Positions 1-8,471 of a stretch of DNA of 35,110 nt are shown here, piece after piece. Position 1 is the first letter of the stretch, and each line of letters begins with the position of its first letter. Under the pieces are notes generated by a model. That model was given only the letters and a program-made list of their open reading frames with translations, made no database searches and had not been told where the DNA came from. The translations under genes were made by a program, and so were the position numbers. This stretch comes from Rhodospirillales bacterium (GTDB lineage Bacteria; Pseudomonadota; Gammaproteobacteria; Burkholderiales; Burkholderiaceae_D), in contig CAJCID010000106.1 in the NCBI GenBank assembly GCA_903970305.1, positions 1 to 35,110 on the forward strand. The letters run 5' to 3'.

Positions 1-167
1 TCTAGGAACGACAACAGGATAGCGAAGGCGGCGGCCAGCGACATCCCTTCGCAATAGCGCGCCAGGCCCGGCAACAGCTTGGGATGGCCGGCGACGACAA
101 AGCCGAACTGGGCCAGCGACAGCGCAAAGGCCAGGATCAGACAGAAATTGCCGAGTTCCGCGATCAT
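1..167 (-). CDS. ccmF: Cytochrome c heme lyase CcmF, N-terminal fragment
   Basis: Only the first 55 or so codons are present; the gene runs off the left edge. CcmF is the large inner-membrane subunit of the system I cytochrome c maturation complex, which takes heme from CcmE and attaches it to apocytochrome c. The visible start, MIAELGNFCLILALALAQ-like in pattern (it begins MIAELGNFCLILAFAL), is the typical CcmF opening with its first transmembrane helix, followed by a second hydrophobic stretch cut by the window edge. The ATG shares an ATGA overlap with the ccmE stop, so the two genes are translationally coupled. Family known; identity inferred from the N terminus and from the ccmE neighbour. 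Confidence 0.85.
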   Translation of the reverse strand, partial: MIAELGNFCLILAFALSLAQFGFVVAGHPKLLPGLARYCEGMSLAAAFAILLSFL

Positions 168-787
168 GCGCCACCAAACGGTTTGTCGGGCGCGGCGGAG
201 GACGCCGTCATTCCCGATTCGGGCCGCCATTCACCCTGCTTCTTCAAGGCGTCGGAGACGTTTTTCGGCATGTATTTCTCATCGTGCTTGGCCAGGACCT
301 GCGTCGCCGTCAACCGGTCGCCCGCCGCCAGCACACCTTCGCAGACCACGCCCTGGCCTTCGCGGAACAGGTCGGGCAGGTCGCCCTTGTAAACGACGGC
401 GACCTCTTTCAGCTTGTCCTGGACGATGAAGGCTGTGCTGCCGTCGGTCGATTTGACGACGGTGCCCGGCTTCACCAGGCCGCCCAGCCTTACGGTCTGG
501 CCGGCCGGCACATCGGCGTTGATCAATTGCGCCGGCGTGTAGAAATAGATCGCCTGGCCTTTCAGTGCATAAAGGCTCAGCCCTGCGGCCAGCAGCAAGG
601 CCGGGGCGGCGATCAGGAAGATGCTGAGGCGCCGGCGCGCCTTGACGCTTTTCGAGTTCTGAGACCCGGGCTTCGAGCTCAGAAAGCCTTGCGCGCGCAC
701 GCGCGAGTAGTTCGGTTTGCACCGCGAGTTCCTCGCGAGTCGCGAGGTCGAATTTGGCGAAGCCTTGCTGCAACAACGCGCGCACAT
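164..787 (-). CDS. ccmE: Heme chaperone CcmE (N-terminal boundary uncertain)
   Basis: CcmE binds heme covalently in the periplasm and hands it to CcmF. The frame shows a short basic cytoplasmic segment (KARRRLS), one transmembrane helix, an OB-fold beta region with the usual RLGGLV and FIVQD-type strands, and the heme-binding motif HDEKYMP near the C terminus. Real CcmE homology begins at the KARRRL segment near base 645, where the codon before it is GTC, not a start. The ATG at 787 and a GTG at 700 lie upstream in frame, but both put ubiK-derived, non-CcmE residues in front. The listed start is simply the first ATG in frame. Product identity is firm; the 5' end looks damaged or fused to ubiK. 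Confidence 0.85.
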   Translation of the reverse strand: MCARCCSKASPNSTSRLARNSRCKPNYSRVRAQGFLSSKPGSQNSKSVKARRRLSIFLIAAPALLLAAGLSLYALKGQAIYFYTPAQLINADVPAGQTVRLGGLVKPGTVVKSTDGSTAFIVQDKLKEVAVVYKGDLPDLFREGQGVVCEGVLAAGDRLTATQVLAKHDEKYMPKNVSDALKKQGEWRPESGMTASSAAPDKPFGGA

Positions 788-872
788 TCTGCTCGAGATC
801 GCGCGCGGGACTGCGTCGCGCGAGTTCTCCTATGCGCGCCTGTAGATCTTCGAAAAAGGCGTTGAAATCCAT
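279..872 (-). CDS. ubiK: UbiK/YqiC (BMFP) family protein with run-on C terminus
   Basis: The first 75 or so residues (MDFNAFFEDLQARIGEL onwards) match the BMFP/UbiK pattern: a short amphipathic start, a helix, then a coiled coil with regular heptads (LSELEARVSELEKR). UbiK is an accessory factor for aerobic ubiquinone biosynthesis and is normally about 80-100 residues. Here no stop follows the coiled coil. The frame continues to base 279 through the ccmE coding region in another frame, giving about 120 residues of proline/arginine-rich, non-homologous sequence. ATG 872 is chosen over TTG 878 because it gives the canonical N terminus. The long out-of-frame overlap with ccmE is abnormal and suggests a deletion, indel or assembly error near 640-655. 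Confidence 0.65.
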   Translation of the reverse strand: MDFNAFFEDLQARIGELARRSPARDLEQNVRALLQQGFAKFDLATREELAVQTELLARARARLSELEARVSELEKRQGAPAPQHLPDRRPGLAAGRRAEPLCTERPGDLFLHAGAIDQRRCAGRPDRKAGRPGEAGHRRQIDRRQHSLHRPGQAERGRRRLQGRPARPVPRRPGRGLRRCAGGGRPVDGDAGPGQAR

Positions 873-967
873 AGCCAAGAGTCTAGCACGTGCCCGGGAT
901 CGCGGGCGACTCGGTCAAAATATGCCCCTCAGTAGTGCAAAACAGAGCCGTGCAATTCGGTGCATAA

Positions 968-982
968 GCACGATGATGGTGC
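968..982 (+). promoter_or_regulatory. NtrC-type binding dyad upstream of glnK
   Basis: GCAC-N7-GTGC, flanked by A on both sides, matches the core of NtrC enhancer sites (GCAC-N5-TGGTGC in enteric glnA). It lies about 115 bases upstream of the -24 element, a normal enhancer distance. A second, shorter partial dyad (TGCA-N6-TGCA) lies just upstream at 951-964, and a single half-site TGCACCA occurs at 1063-1069. The match is seen in the sequence; regulator identity is inferred. Confidence 0.7.
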
Positions 983-1097
983 ATCTGTTCTTTAGGCGGC
1001 GTTTAGAAAAGCGCCGTACAGGGGAGGGGCGATGGCAAGCGCGGCGCGGCCACGCTCATTGATGCACCACTTTGAGGCGACGAGCTTCAGAATCCAA

Positions 1098-1528
<431 letters not shown>

Positions 1529-1548
1529 ATCGCAAGGGGATGGTCAGC

Positions 1549-3033
1549 ATGAGAAATTGTATCGGCAGGTTCGCACTGGCTGCTGCATTGGTTCTACTGG
1601 GAGGGAGCGCAACGCAGGCTCTGGCGCAAAGCGATGCGGCCACGCCGGCCGCTCCGGCGGCAGCAGCGGCCGCTGCCCCGGCGGACGCGGCGGCGGCCAC
1701 TCCGGCTCCGACCCCGAACAAAGGCGATACCGCATGGATGCTGACCTCGACCGCGCTCGTCCTGGCCATGTCGGTGCCGGCCCTCGCGCTGTTCTACGGC
1801 GGACTCGTGCGCAGCAAGAACATGCTCTCGGTTCTCATGCAGGTGTTCGTGACCTTCTCCTTGATCACGGTGCTGTGGTGCGTCTATGGATACTCGCTTG
1901 CCTTCACAGAAGGGAACGCCTTCATAGGCGGCTTCGACCGACTCTTCCTGAAGGGCATGTTTGATCCCGAGACCGGCAATTTTTCGATGGCGGCCACCTT
2001 CAGCAAGGCCACGCCGCTCTACGAATTAGTCTATGCGGCCTTCCAGGCAACGTTTGCGGCAATCACATGCTGCCTGATCCTTGGGGCGCTCGTCGAACGC
2101 ATCAAGTTCTCAGCGGTCCTCCTGTTCATGGTGCTCTGGTTCACCTTCAGCTACCTCCCTGTTGCCCACATGGTGTGGTTCTGGCCCGGCCCTGACGAGT
2201 TCAAGAGTGCTGCGGTCGCCGATGCCGTGACGGCGAGGGCGGGCTTCATCTGGCAATCCGGTGCGCTCGACTATGCCGGGGGCACCGTGGTGCATATCAA
2301 CGCCGGTATCGCCGGTGTGGTAGGGGCGTTCATCATCGGTAAACGAGTTGGACTAGGGCGCGAATCGATGGCTCCGCACAGCCTCACCATGACCATGATT
2401 GGCGCGTCCTTGCTGTGGTTCGGTTGGTTCGGCTTTAACGCCGGATCGGCGCTCGAGGCGAACGGCTTCGCAGCCCTCGCGTTCATCAACACCTATCTTG
2501 CGACCGCCTGTGCGGTGCTGTCCTGGACTTTTGCCGAGTGGATGATCAAGGGCAAGCCCTCGATGCTTGGCGCCGCATCAGGGGCCGTCGCGGGCCTGGT
2601 CGCCATCACGCCGGCGGCCGGTAATGTCGGCATCAGCGGCGCGTTCGTGATCGGCATTGCCGCGGGTCTGGTGTGCCTTTGGGGCGTGACGGGCCTGAAG
2701 AAAATGATCCGGGTCGACGATTCGCTGGATGTGTTTGGCGTGCACGCAGTAGGCGGAATATTGGGTGCCTTGCTGACTGGTGTCTTCAACGCCCCGAGCC
2801 TTGGCGGCCCGGGATCTTCCGACTGGGTTACGGGTAAGCAGATCTACCCGGGCATCCTCGCGCAATTGTTCATCCAAGCCAAGGCCGTCGGTATTACCAT
2901 TGTCTGGACAGCTGTGGTTGCCTTCGTAGCCTTCAAGTTGGTCGACATGCTGATCGGGCTTAGGGTCACTGAAGAGCAGGAGCGGGAAGGTTTGGATATC
3001 TCGTCTCATGGCGAGTCGGCGTACCACCCATGA
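1549..3033 (+). CDS. amtB: Ammonium channel AmtB
   Basis: An inner-membrane ammonium transporter of about 494 residues. It begins with a signal peptide (MRNCIGRFALAAALVLLGG, probable cleavage after TQALA), then an alanine/proline-rich exported linker of about 30 residues, then eleven hydrophobic segments. The twin pore histidines are present at about residues 249 (VVHINAG) and 399 (FGVHAVGG). The start was set at 1549 rather than 1540 because AAGGGG at 1534-1539 gives a 9-base spacer to the second ATG but touches the first. Co-transcribed with glnK, whose product plugs the channel; an intrinsic terminator follows at 3112. Confidence 0.95.
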   Translation: MRNCIGRFALAAALVLLGGSATQALAQSDAATPAAPAAAAAAAPADAAAATPAPTPNKGDTAWMLTSTALVLAMSVPALALFYGGLVRSKNMLSVLMQVFVTFSLITVLWCVYGYSLAFTEGNAFIGGFDRLFLKGMFDPETGNFSMAATFSKATPLYELVYAAFQATFAAITCCLILGALVERIKFSAVLLFMVLWFTFSYLPVAHMVWFWPGPDEFKSAAVADAVTARAGFIWQSGALDYAGGTVVHINAGIAGVVGAFIIGKRVGLGRESMAPHSLTMTMIGASLLWFGWFGFNAGSALEANGFAALAFINTYLATACAVLSWTFAEWMIKGKPSMLGAASGAVAGLVAITPAAGNVGISGAFVIGIAAGLVCLWGVTGLKKMIRVDDSLDVFGVHAVGGILGALLTGVFNAPSLGGPGSSDWVTGKQIYPGILAQLFIQAKAVGITIVWTAVVAFVAFKLVDMLIGLRVTEEQEREGLDISSHGESAYHP

Positions 3034-3111
3034 TCGATTTTGTTGTACGGCAGTAGATGGTGTAGTTCGTTTCTCCTCTCCAGAAGTTTCGAGCCTCCTC
3101 GGAGGTTTAAG

Positions 3112-3142
3112 GCCAGAAGGTTGCCCCTTCTGGCTTTTTTTT
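3112..3142 (+). terminator. Intrinsic terminator after amtB
   Basis: A perfect 9-bp stem, GCCAGAAGG (3112-3120) with CCTTCTGGC (3126-3134), encloses a 5-base loop and is followed directly by eight T residues. It ends the glnK-amtB unit and separates it from gshA. The remaining 200 bases up to gshA hold a possible -10 (TACAAT, 3317-3322) with a poor -35; nothing else was recognised there. Confidence 0.9.
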
Positions 3143-3343
3143 GCGCCTGAAAAGGCCCCTATTGGCGGCTTAGCGAGCCTATCTTGGCGCGGCGTGCTCC
3201 CCGCAATCCCTTTAAATCGGCTTCTGTCGGCCCCATCTTCTGGAAATTGCGCATCCGGACGAAGGCTTTACGTCGAGGCCTTTGGGGTGCGGGCGGATGG
3301 GTATAGGCGTTTCCCGTACAATCCAGTCAAAACGAAAGGCGCC

Positions 3344-4633
3344 ATGGTTCCTCACCTGATGACTGCACTATCCGGACCCCTCTTGGATCTGGAGAAGCGC
3401 ATTTTGGACGCAACTCCTTCCATCGAGCGCTGGTTCCGCCTCGAGTGGCAGGAGCATACTCCGCCGTTTTACTGTTCCGTCGATCTGCGCAACGCCGGCT
3501 TCAAGCTCGCGCCGGTGGACACGAACCTGTTTCCGGGCGGGTTCAATAACCTGTCTCCGGAGGTGTTGCCGCTTGCTGTCCAGGCCGCCATGGCCGCGAT
3601 TGACAAGATTTGTCCGGATGCCCGGAATTTGCTGTTGATCCCCGAAAACCACACGCGCAACACGTTTTATCTCCAGAATGTCGCGAGACTCTCGGCCATA
3701 TTGCGGCAGACCGGTCTGAACGTGCGGCTCGGGAGCCTGAACCCGGAGATCACCGAGGCGACTCCGATCGAATTGCCCGATGGACAGGTGTTGACCCTGG
3801 AGCCGCTCGAGAGGGTCGGTCGGCGACTCGGCCTGAAGCATTTCGATCCCTGCGCAATCTTGCTCAATAACGATTTGTCCGCCGGCGTCCCCGAGGCGCT
3901 GCGCGACTTGCGCGAGCAGTTCATCCTGCCGCCTTTGCACGCCGGCTGGGCGACGCGGCGCAAGTCAAAGCACTTCGCGGCCTACGACGAGGTCGCCAAG
4001 CGCTTTAGCAAGATGATGGATATCGATCCCTGGATGATCAATCCTTACTTCGGCGTCTGCGGCGAGATCAATTTCCACGAACGCACCGGCGAGGAATGTC
4101 TGGCCGATAATGTCGACATGCTCCTTGGGAAGATCCGGAAGAAGTACAAGGAGTATGGCATCAAGGAGGCGCCCTTCGTCATTGTCAAGGCCGATGCGGG
4201 AACCTATGGCATGGGAATCATGACGGTCAAGGAAGCGGCTGATGTGAAGAATCTGAACCGCAAGGCGCGTAACAAGATGTCGGTCGTGAAGGAAGGCCTT
4301 GCCGTATCCGAAGTCATGATCCAGGAAGGCGTCTACACCTTTGAAACCGTCAACGAGGGCGTGGCCGAGCCGGTGGTCTACATGGTCGACCGCTACGTCG
4401 TGGGCGGGTTCTACCGCGTGCACGCCGAGCGCGGCAAGGACGAAAACCTGAACGCGCCTGGCATGCAGTTCGTGCCGCTGCCGTTCGCCTCGTCCTGCAT
4501 CCTTCCCGACCCGGGTCAAAGACCGAGCGCAGCGCCGAACCGCTTCTATGCCTACGGGGTCGTGGCCCGTCTTGCCTTGCTTGCCGCATCGGTGGAACTA
4601 GAGCGCACCGATCCGAATCCGGAAATTTACTAG
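3344..4633 (+). CDS. gshA: Glutamate-cysteine ligase (Acidithiobacillus/Nitrosomonas-type GshA)
   Basis: Catalyses the first step of glutathione synthesis, ATP-dependent joining of glutamate and cysteine. The 429-residue protein starts MVPHLMTALSGPLLDLEK, contains the conserved VDTNLFPGGFNNLS segment and a KADAGTYGMGIM ATP-binding-like loop, and resembles the distinct proteobacterial GshA family of lithotrophs and some betaproteobacteria rather than the E. coli type. The ATG at 3344 has AAGG 4 bases upstream; the frame is open back to 3008, but that part overlaps amtB and its terminator, so it is non-coding. gshB follows after 8 bases, making a glutathione operon. Confidence 0.92.
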   Translation: MVPHLMTALSGPLLDLEKRILDATPSIERWFRLEWQEHTPPFYCSVDLRNAGFKLAPVDTNLFPGGFNNLSPEVLPLAVQAAMAAIDKICPDARNLLLIPENHTRNTFYLQNVARLSAILRQTGLNVRLGSLNPEITEATPIELPDGQVLTLEPLERVGRRLGLKHFDPCAILLNNDLSAGVPEALRDLREQFILPPLHAGWATRRKSKHFAAYDEVAKRFSKMMDIDPWMINPYFGVCGEINFHERTGEECLADNVDMLLGKIRKKYKEYGIKEAPFVIVKADAGTYGMGIMTVKEAADVKNLNRKARNKMSVVKEGLAVSEVMIQEGVYTFETVNEGVAEPVVYMVDRYVVGGFYRVHAERGKDENLNAPGMQFVPLPFASSCILPDPGQRPSAAPNRFYAYGVVARLALLAASVELERTDPNPEIY

Positions 4634-4641
4634 CCGTCCTG

Positions 4642-5586
4642 ATGCGCATCGCCTTCATAGCCGATCCGCTGCCGTCCTTTAAGATCTACAAGGACTCCAC
4701 CTTCGCCATGATGGTCGAGGCTGACCTGCGCGAGCATCAAATCTGGTTCATTGAGCAGAACCAATTCGTACGCGAACCGTCGGGAGTCGTCGGCGCTCAT
4801 TCGGCGAGGCTGCATCTGACGGGCGACCCGCTTGCCTGGTACCGGCTCGAGCCCTCCACCTGGCAGGCACTCAAGGATTTCGACGCCGTGGTCATGCGCA
4901 AGGATCCTCCGTTCGACATGGAGTACGTGTATTCCACGTATCTGCTCGAACTGGCCGAGAACCAGGGGGCGCGGGTATTCAACCGTCCCAGGGCGATTCG
5001 CGACCACAACGAAAAACTCGCCATCGCCGAGTTCCCCCGATTCATCGCACCAACGCTCGTGACACGCAGCGTCCCGCGCCTGCGCGCCTTTCACGCCGAG
5101 CACGGCGATATCATTCTCAAGCCTCTTGACGGCATGGGGGGCATGGGCGTGTTCCGGGTTCGCGAGGACGAATTGAACCTGGGAGCGATCATCGAGAGTG
5201 TCTCGGTCCTCGGCACGCGCTCGGTCATGGCCCAGCGATACATCCCCGAAATCCAAGAAGGCGACAAGCGCATTCTGCTCATCGGCGGGACCGTCGTGCC
5301 CTTCTCCCTGGCACGCATTCCGCAAGGTAAGGAGATCCGGGGCAACCTGGCCCAGGGAGGAGTCGGGCGCGCACAACCGTTGTCAGCGCGCGACCTCGAG
5401 ATCGCCAGCACCCTCGCCCCGGTACTCAACGAGCGTGGCCTCTTGCTTGTCGGAATCGATGTGATCGGCGATTATCTGACCGAGATCAACGTCACGAGCC
5501 CGACCTGCTTCCAGGAGATCACCGAGCAGGCAGGGTTTCCGGTGGCCGCAACGTTCATGGATGCTCTTGAGGCTGCGCTGGGCTGA
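4642..5586 (+). CDS. gshB: Glutathione synthase
   Basis: Adds glycine to gamma-glutamylcysteine using ATP. The 314-residue length is standard. The protein starts MRIAFIADPLPSFKIYKDST (substrate-binding domain), carries VVMRKDPPFDMEYVYST, the ATP-grasp glycine loop KPLDGMGGMGVF, and the metal/substrate segment EINVTSPTCFQEI near the end. All family landmarks are intact. It lies 8 bases after gshA and is followed 30 bases later by a small membrane protein and a PTS cluster, so redox buffering and the phosphorelay genes probably share a transcript. Confidence 0.95.
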   Translation: MRIAFIADPLPSFKIYKDSTFAMMVEADLREHQIWFIEQNQFVREPSGVVGAHSARLHLTGDPLAWYRLEPSTWQALKDFDAVVMRKDPPFDMEYVYSTYLLELAENQGARVFNRPRAIRDHNEKLAIAEFPRFIAPTLVTRSVPRLRAFHAEHGDIILKPLDGMGGMGVFRVREDELNLGAIIESVSVLGTRSVMAQRYIPEIQEGDKRILLIGGTVVPFSLARIPQGKEIRGNLAQGGVGRAQPLSARDLEIASTLAPVLNERGLLLVGIDVIGDYLTEINVTSPTCFQEITEQAGFPVAATFMDALEAALG

Positions 5587-5616
5587 TGCCTTGCGAGGGC
5601 CAGAAGGAAGGCGACG

Positions 5617-5862
5617 ATGCAATCCCCAATCAATCTGTCCGGACCAGGCGGGATCACCCCCGAGAATCATGCCGCCGTGGCAGCCGCCACGGCGCGTCTG
5701 GTGAACCATGCCGTCGAGCAGCGGGTCCAGGAGGTCGCTGCTGCCGAGCAGGTGCGGCTCAAGGTCGAGGCCCGCGTCTGGCGCTGGGCGCTCGGGGCGA
5801 CTCTGTGCTTCGTCCTCTTAGGCGCCGCCTTCACTGCCCTGTCGCGCTTGCATTTCTTGTGA
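5617..5862 (+). CDS. Small C-terminally anchored membrane protein, unknown function
   Basis: An 81-residue protein that I do not recognise. Residues 1-52 are polar and rich in alanine, glutamate and arginine, probably helical (AAATARLVNHAVEQRVQEV and onward). Residues about 56-76 form one transmembrane helix close to the C terminus, so it resembles a tail-anchored protein with its bulk in the cytoplasm. A strong AAGGAAGG ribosome-binding site precedes the ATG, and its stop overlaps the GTG of the EIIA gene (GTGA), both of which argue that it is real. Translational coupling to the PTS gene suggests a role near that phosphorelay; this is inference. Confidence 0.7.
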   Translation: MQSPINLSGPGGITPENHAAVAAATARLVNHAVEQRVQEVAAAEQVRLKVEARVWRWALGATLCFVLLGAAFTALSRLHFL

Positions 5863-6377
5863 GCCCTGAATCCGCTGCGCCGATCGGCATTCTGCTGATC
5901 GGACATACCCCCTTCGCGTCCGCGCTGATGGAATGTGCCCGTCACGTCTACGGCAGTGAACCGGATGCGGTCGCTGTCCTCGACGTGACGCCGAACTGCG
6001 ATCCTCAGGCGGTCGTCGAAAAGGCCCGGGAGCAGATCGCCCAGCTCGATCAAGGCCGGGGTGTGCTCGTCCTGACCGACCTGTTCGGGGCGACTCCGTG
6101 CAATATCGCGTCCCATCTCGGCAAGGTCGGTCGTGTCGAGATTCTCACGGGCGTGAACATGCCGATGCTCCTGCGTGCCTTGACGTACCGCAATAGCTCG
6201 ACCCTGGAAGCCTTGGTCGATAAGGCCAGTACAGGTGCGACTGCGGGAGTGATGAAGCTCGGCTCGACCGCTCCGCAAAACCAGGTCGTGCCGAACCAGG
6301 CCGGATCCGGCGCCGACGCGAACTCTAGCCCAGATGGAGCAGCGAATGCCCTCGCGCGACTGCGTGATCAGCAATAA
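5859..6377 (+). CDS. PTS EIIA component, mannose (EIIA-Man) family
   Basis: A 172-residue cytoplasmic phosphocarrier. The GILLIGHTPFAS motif holds the phosphorylated histidine (His16), and GVLVLTDLFGATPCNIA is the classic EIIA-Man signature (normally DLxGGTPxN). No EIIB, EIIC or EIID gene is present, so sugar transport is unlikely and a regulatory role is inferred, as for other carrier-less PTS sets of proteobacteria. The GTG start at 5859 is supported by a 4-base overlap with the small membrane protein gene; no ATG lies near the homologous start. The C-terminal 35 residues are low-complexity and overlap the start of ptsH by 32 bases. Confidence 0.88.
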   Translation: MSPESAAPIGILLIGHTPFASALMECARHVYGSEPDAVAVLDVTPNCDPQAVVEKAREQIAQLDQGRGVLVLTDLFGATPCNIASHLGKVGRVEILTGVNMPMLLRALTYRNSSTLEALVDKASTGATAGVMKLGSTAPQNQVVPNQAGSGADANSSPDGAANALARLRDQQ

Positions 6378-6615
6378 ACTAGGCCTGCACGCGCGGGCAT
6401 CGGCCAAACTCACCCAATTGGCGACCCGCTTTCAGAGCGAGGTCTGGATGACCCGCAATGGTCGGAGGGTCAATGCCAAGAGCATCATGGGTGTCATGAT
6501 GCTCGCCGCCGGCAAGGGCTCGACGGTCACGCTGGAGACCGCCGGTCCGGACGAAGACGAGGCGATGAACGCTCTGGTTGCGCTCATCGATAACAAGTTC
6601 GACGAAGGTCAATAG
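6346..6615 (+). CDS. ptsH: HPr phosphocarrier protein
   Basis: An 89-residue phosphocarrier that moves phosphate from EI to EIIA. His15 lies in KLGLHARASAKL, and a serine at position 46 (NAKSIMGVMML) matches the regulatory serine that HPr kinase phosphorylates in organisms that have it. ATG 6346 has GGAG six bases upstream and gives the standard length; ATG 6334 is in frame but overlaps that site. The gene starts inside the EIIA 3' end, which suggests coupling. A GC-rich hairpin separates it from ptsI. Confidence 0.93.
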   Translation: MPSRDCVISNKLGLHARASAKLTQLATRFQSEVWMTRNGRRVNAKSIMGVMMLAAGKGSTVTLETAGPDEDEAMNALVALIDNKFDEGQ

Positions 6616-6651
6616 GGTCTGTGGGAGCGCAGACGGGCGACCGAGTCCCTC

Positions 6652-6675
6652 GGCCCGGCGGCCTTGTGCCGGGCC
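6652..6675 (+). repeat. Intercistronic inverted repeat between ptsH and ptsI
   Basis: GGCCCGGC (6652-6659) and GCCGGGCC (6668-6675) form a perfect 8-bp GC-only stem with an 8-base loop. No T-tract follows, so it is not a standard intrinsic terminator. It could be an mRNA processing or stability element that sets HPr to EI ratios. Confidence 0.6.
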
Positions 6676-6698
6676 CTTAGCGGCTACAGAAGAGACTT

Positions 6699-8435
6699 AT
6701 GGCATTCACGCTGCAAGGCATTCCGGTCTCCCGCGGTATCGCCATCGGACGTGCTCACGTGCTCGCTTCGGCGGCACTGGAGGTCGTGCATTATCGTGTG
6801 GCTGTGGAGCAGGTGGCCGCCGAGATCCTGCGCCTGGACGATGCCGTGGCCCAGGTGGTCAACGAGCTCTATTCACTGGCCTCGGATCTGCCGCCGGACT
6901 CCCCGCCGGAATTCTCGGCGCTGTTGGAACTGCATCGCCTGATCCTGCAGGATCCGCTGTTGTCCGAAGAGCCCAAGCGCCTCATCGCCGAACGTCGCTA
7001 CAACGCCGAATGGGCCTTGACGACCCAGCTGCAGGCGGCCGTTGCGCAGTTCGAGGAGATTGAGGACTCCTACCTGGCGGCTCGCCAGGCCGATGTCGAG
7101 CAGGTCGTCGAGCGCGTCTTGAAGCTTCTGACCGGCAGTGCAACGGCCTTTCCCGAGCCTTCCCTGGGTAATGACGACATGCTGATCATCGCGCACGACA
7201 TCGCCCCCGCCGACATGCTGCAGTTCAAGAAGCGCCCCTTCGGAGGTTTCGCCACGGACCTGGGCAGCGCGACCTCGCATACGGCCATCGTCGCACGCAG
7301 TCTGGACATCCCCGCGATTGTGGGTCTCAGTAGCGCCTCGCGGCTCATCCGACAGGATGAGTGGGTCATCATCGACGGCGATGCCGGTGTACTGATCGTC
7401 GATCCGAGCCCGATCGTGCTCGAGGAGTACCGGCTGAAGCGCCGCGACGCGGAACTGCAGCGCGAGAAGCTGCGGCGCCTGGCGAACATGCCCACGCGCA
7501 CGCTCGATGAAGTCCCGATCGAGCTTCTGGCCAACATCGAGCTGCCCGCCGATTGCGCGATGGCCAACGACGTCGGAGCGATGGGCATCGGCCTGTACCG
7601 CACTGAATTCCTGTTCATGAACCGGCACGGCGATCTGCCCGACGAGCAGGAGCAGTTCGAGGCCTATCGGGCGGTGGTGGACGCCATGACGGGACGTCCG
7701 GTGACGATCCGCACCCTCGATATCGGAGCCGACAAACCTTTCGATGCCGAGGTGCCCTCGAATGCCGCCAATCCGGCGCTGGGTTTGCGCGCCATTCGCT
7801 ACTGTCTGGCCGAACCGCAGATGTTCCTGACCCAGTTGCGCGCCATTCTGCGCGCTTCGGCGTTCGGGCCTACGCGACTGCTCATCCCGATGATCGCCCA
7901 CTTGCACGAGATCGACCAGACCCTTGGCCTGATCGCCCAGGCCCGGACCCAACTCGATGCGCGCGGACTGGCCTACGATCGAGAGCTGCTGATCGGAGGC
8001 ATGATCGAGATACCCGCAGCCGCGCTCAGTCTTGCCAGCTTCGTCAAACGCCTTGACTTCCTCTCGATCGGCACCAATGACCTGATCCAGTACACCCTGG
8101 CGATCGATCGGACCGACAATACCGTCGCGCATCTCTATGATCCCTTGCATCCGGCTGTGCTGCAGCTCGTCGCACAGACCATACGAGCCGGCGAGCGGGC
8201 CGGCATTCCGGTATCGGTGTGTGGTGAGATGGCCGGTGATCCGGCCTTGGCACGGCTGCTGCTGGGGATGGGTTTGCGCGAGTTCTCGATGCACCCCGCG
8301 CAGATTCTCTCGGTGAAACAGGAAATCCTACGGGCTGATCTCTCGCGTTGCCGTACCATCACAAAAAAGGTGCTGGCCACAGGTGAGCCCGTCAAGATCC
8401 GCGCGCTCCTGGAAGCGAGCGCGCCACCGCAATGA
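6699..8435 (+). CDS. ptsI: PTS enzyme I (phosphoenolpyruvate-protein phosphotransferase)
   Basis: Takes phosphate from phosphoenolpyruvate and passes it to HPr. The 578-residue protein opens GIPVSRGIAIGRAHVL, has the HPr-binding helical insert, the phospho-histidine at about residue 194 (GSATSHTAIVAR), and the PEP-binding TIM barrel with GLYRTEFLFM, IRTLDIGADK and the catalytic cysteine at about 508 (VCGEMAGD). The protein is intact and of normal length. It lacks any extra GAF or EIIA fusion, so it is the plain form rather than PtsP. It closes the EIIA-HPr-EI set. Confidence 0.95.
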   Translation: MAFTLQGIPVSRGIAIGRAHVLASAALEVVHYRVAVEQVAAEILRLDDAVAQVVNELYSLASDLPPDSPPEFSALLELHRLILQDPLLSEEPKRLIAERRYNAEWALTTQLQAAVAQFEEIEDSYLAARQADVEQVVERVLKLLTGSATAFPEPSLGNDDMLIIAHDIAPADMLQFKKRPFGGFATDLGSATSHTAIVARSLDIPAIVGLSSASRLIRQDEWVIIDGDAGVLIVDPSPIVLEEYRLKRRDAELQREKLRRLANMPTRTLDEVPIELLANIELPADCAMANDVGAMGIGLYRTEFLFMNRHGDLPDEQEQFEAYRAVVDAMTGRPVTIRTLDIGADKPFDAEVPSNAANPALGLRAIRYCLAEPQMFLTQLRAILRASAFGPTRLLIPMIAHLHEIDQTLGLIAQARTQLDARGLAYDRELLIGGMIEIPAAALSLASFVKRLDFLSIGTNDLIQYTLAIDRTDNTVAHLYDPLHPAVLQLVAQTIRAGERAGIPVSVCGEMAGDPALARLLLGMGLREFSMHPAQILSVKQEILRADLSRCRTITKKVLATGEPVKIRALLEASAPPQ

Positions 8436-8440
8436 GTCGA

Positions 8441-8471
8441 TCCAGGCAGAACTTGTCCTGACTTGCCTGGA
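8441..8471 (+). repeat. Inverted repeat after ptsI
   Basis: TCCAGGCA (8441-8448) and TGCCTGGA (8464-8471) form a perfect 8-bp stem with a 15-base loop, starting 5 bases after the ptsI stop. There is no T-run after it, so termination here would need Rho or another mechanism. It may equally be an operator for the following gene. Confidence 0.5.

Noticed and set aside
284..865. A 193-codon plus-strand frame
   Set aside because: Antisense to ccmE/ubiK and without any recognisable motif.
6873..8294. A 473-codon open frame on the minus strand
   Set aside because: Antisense shadow of ptsI; no motif in its translation.
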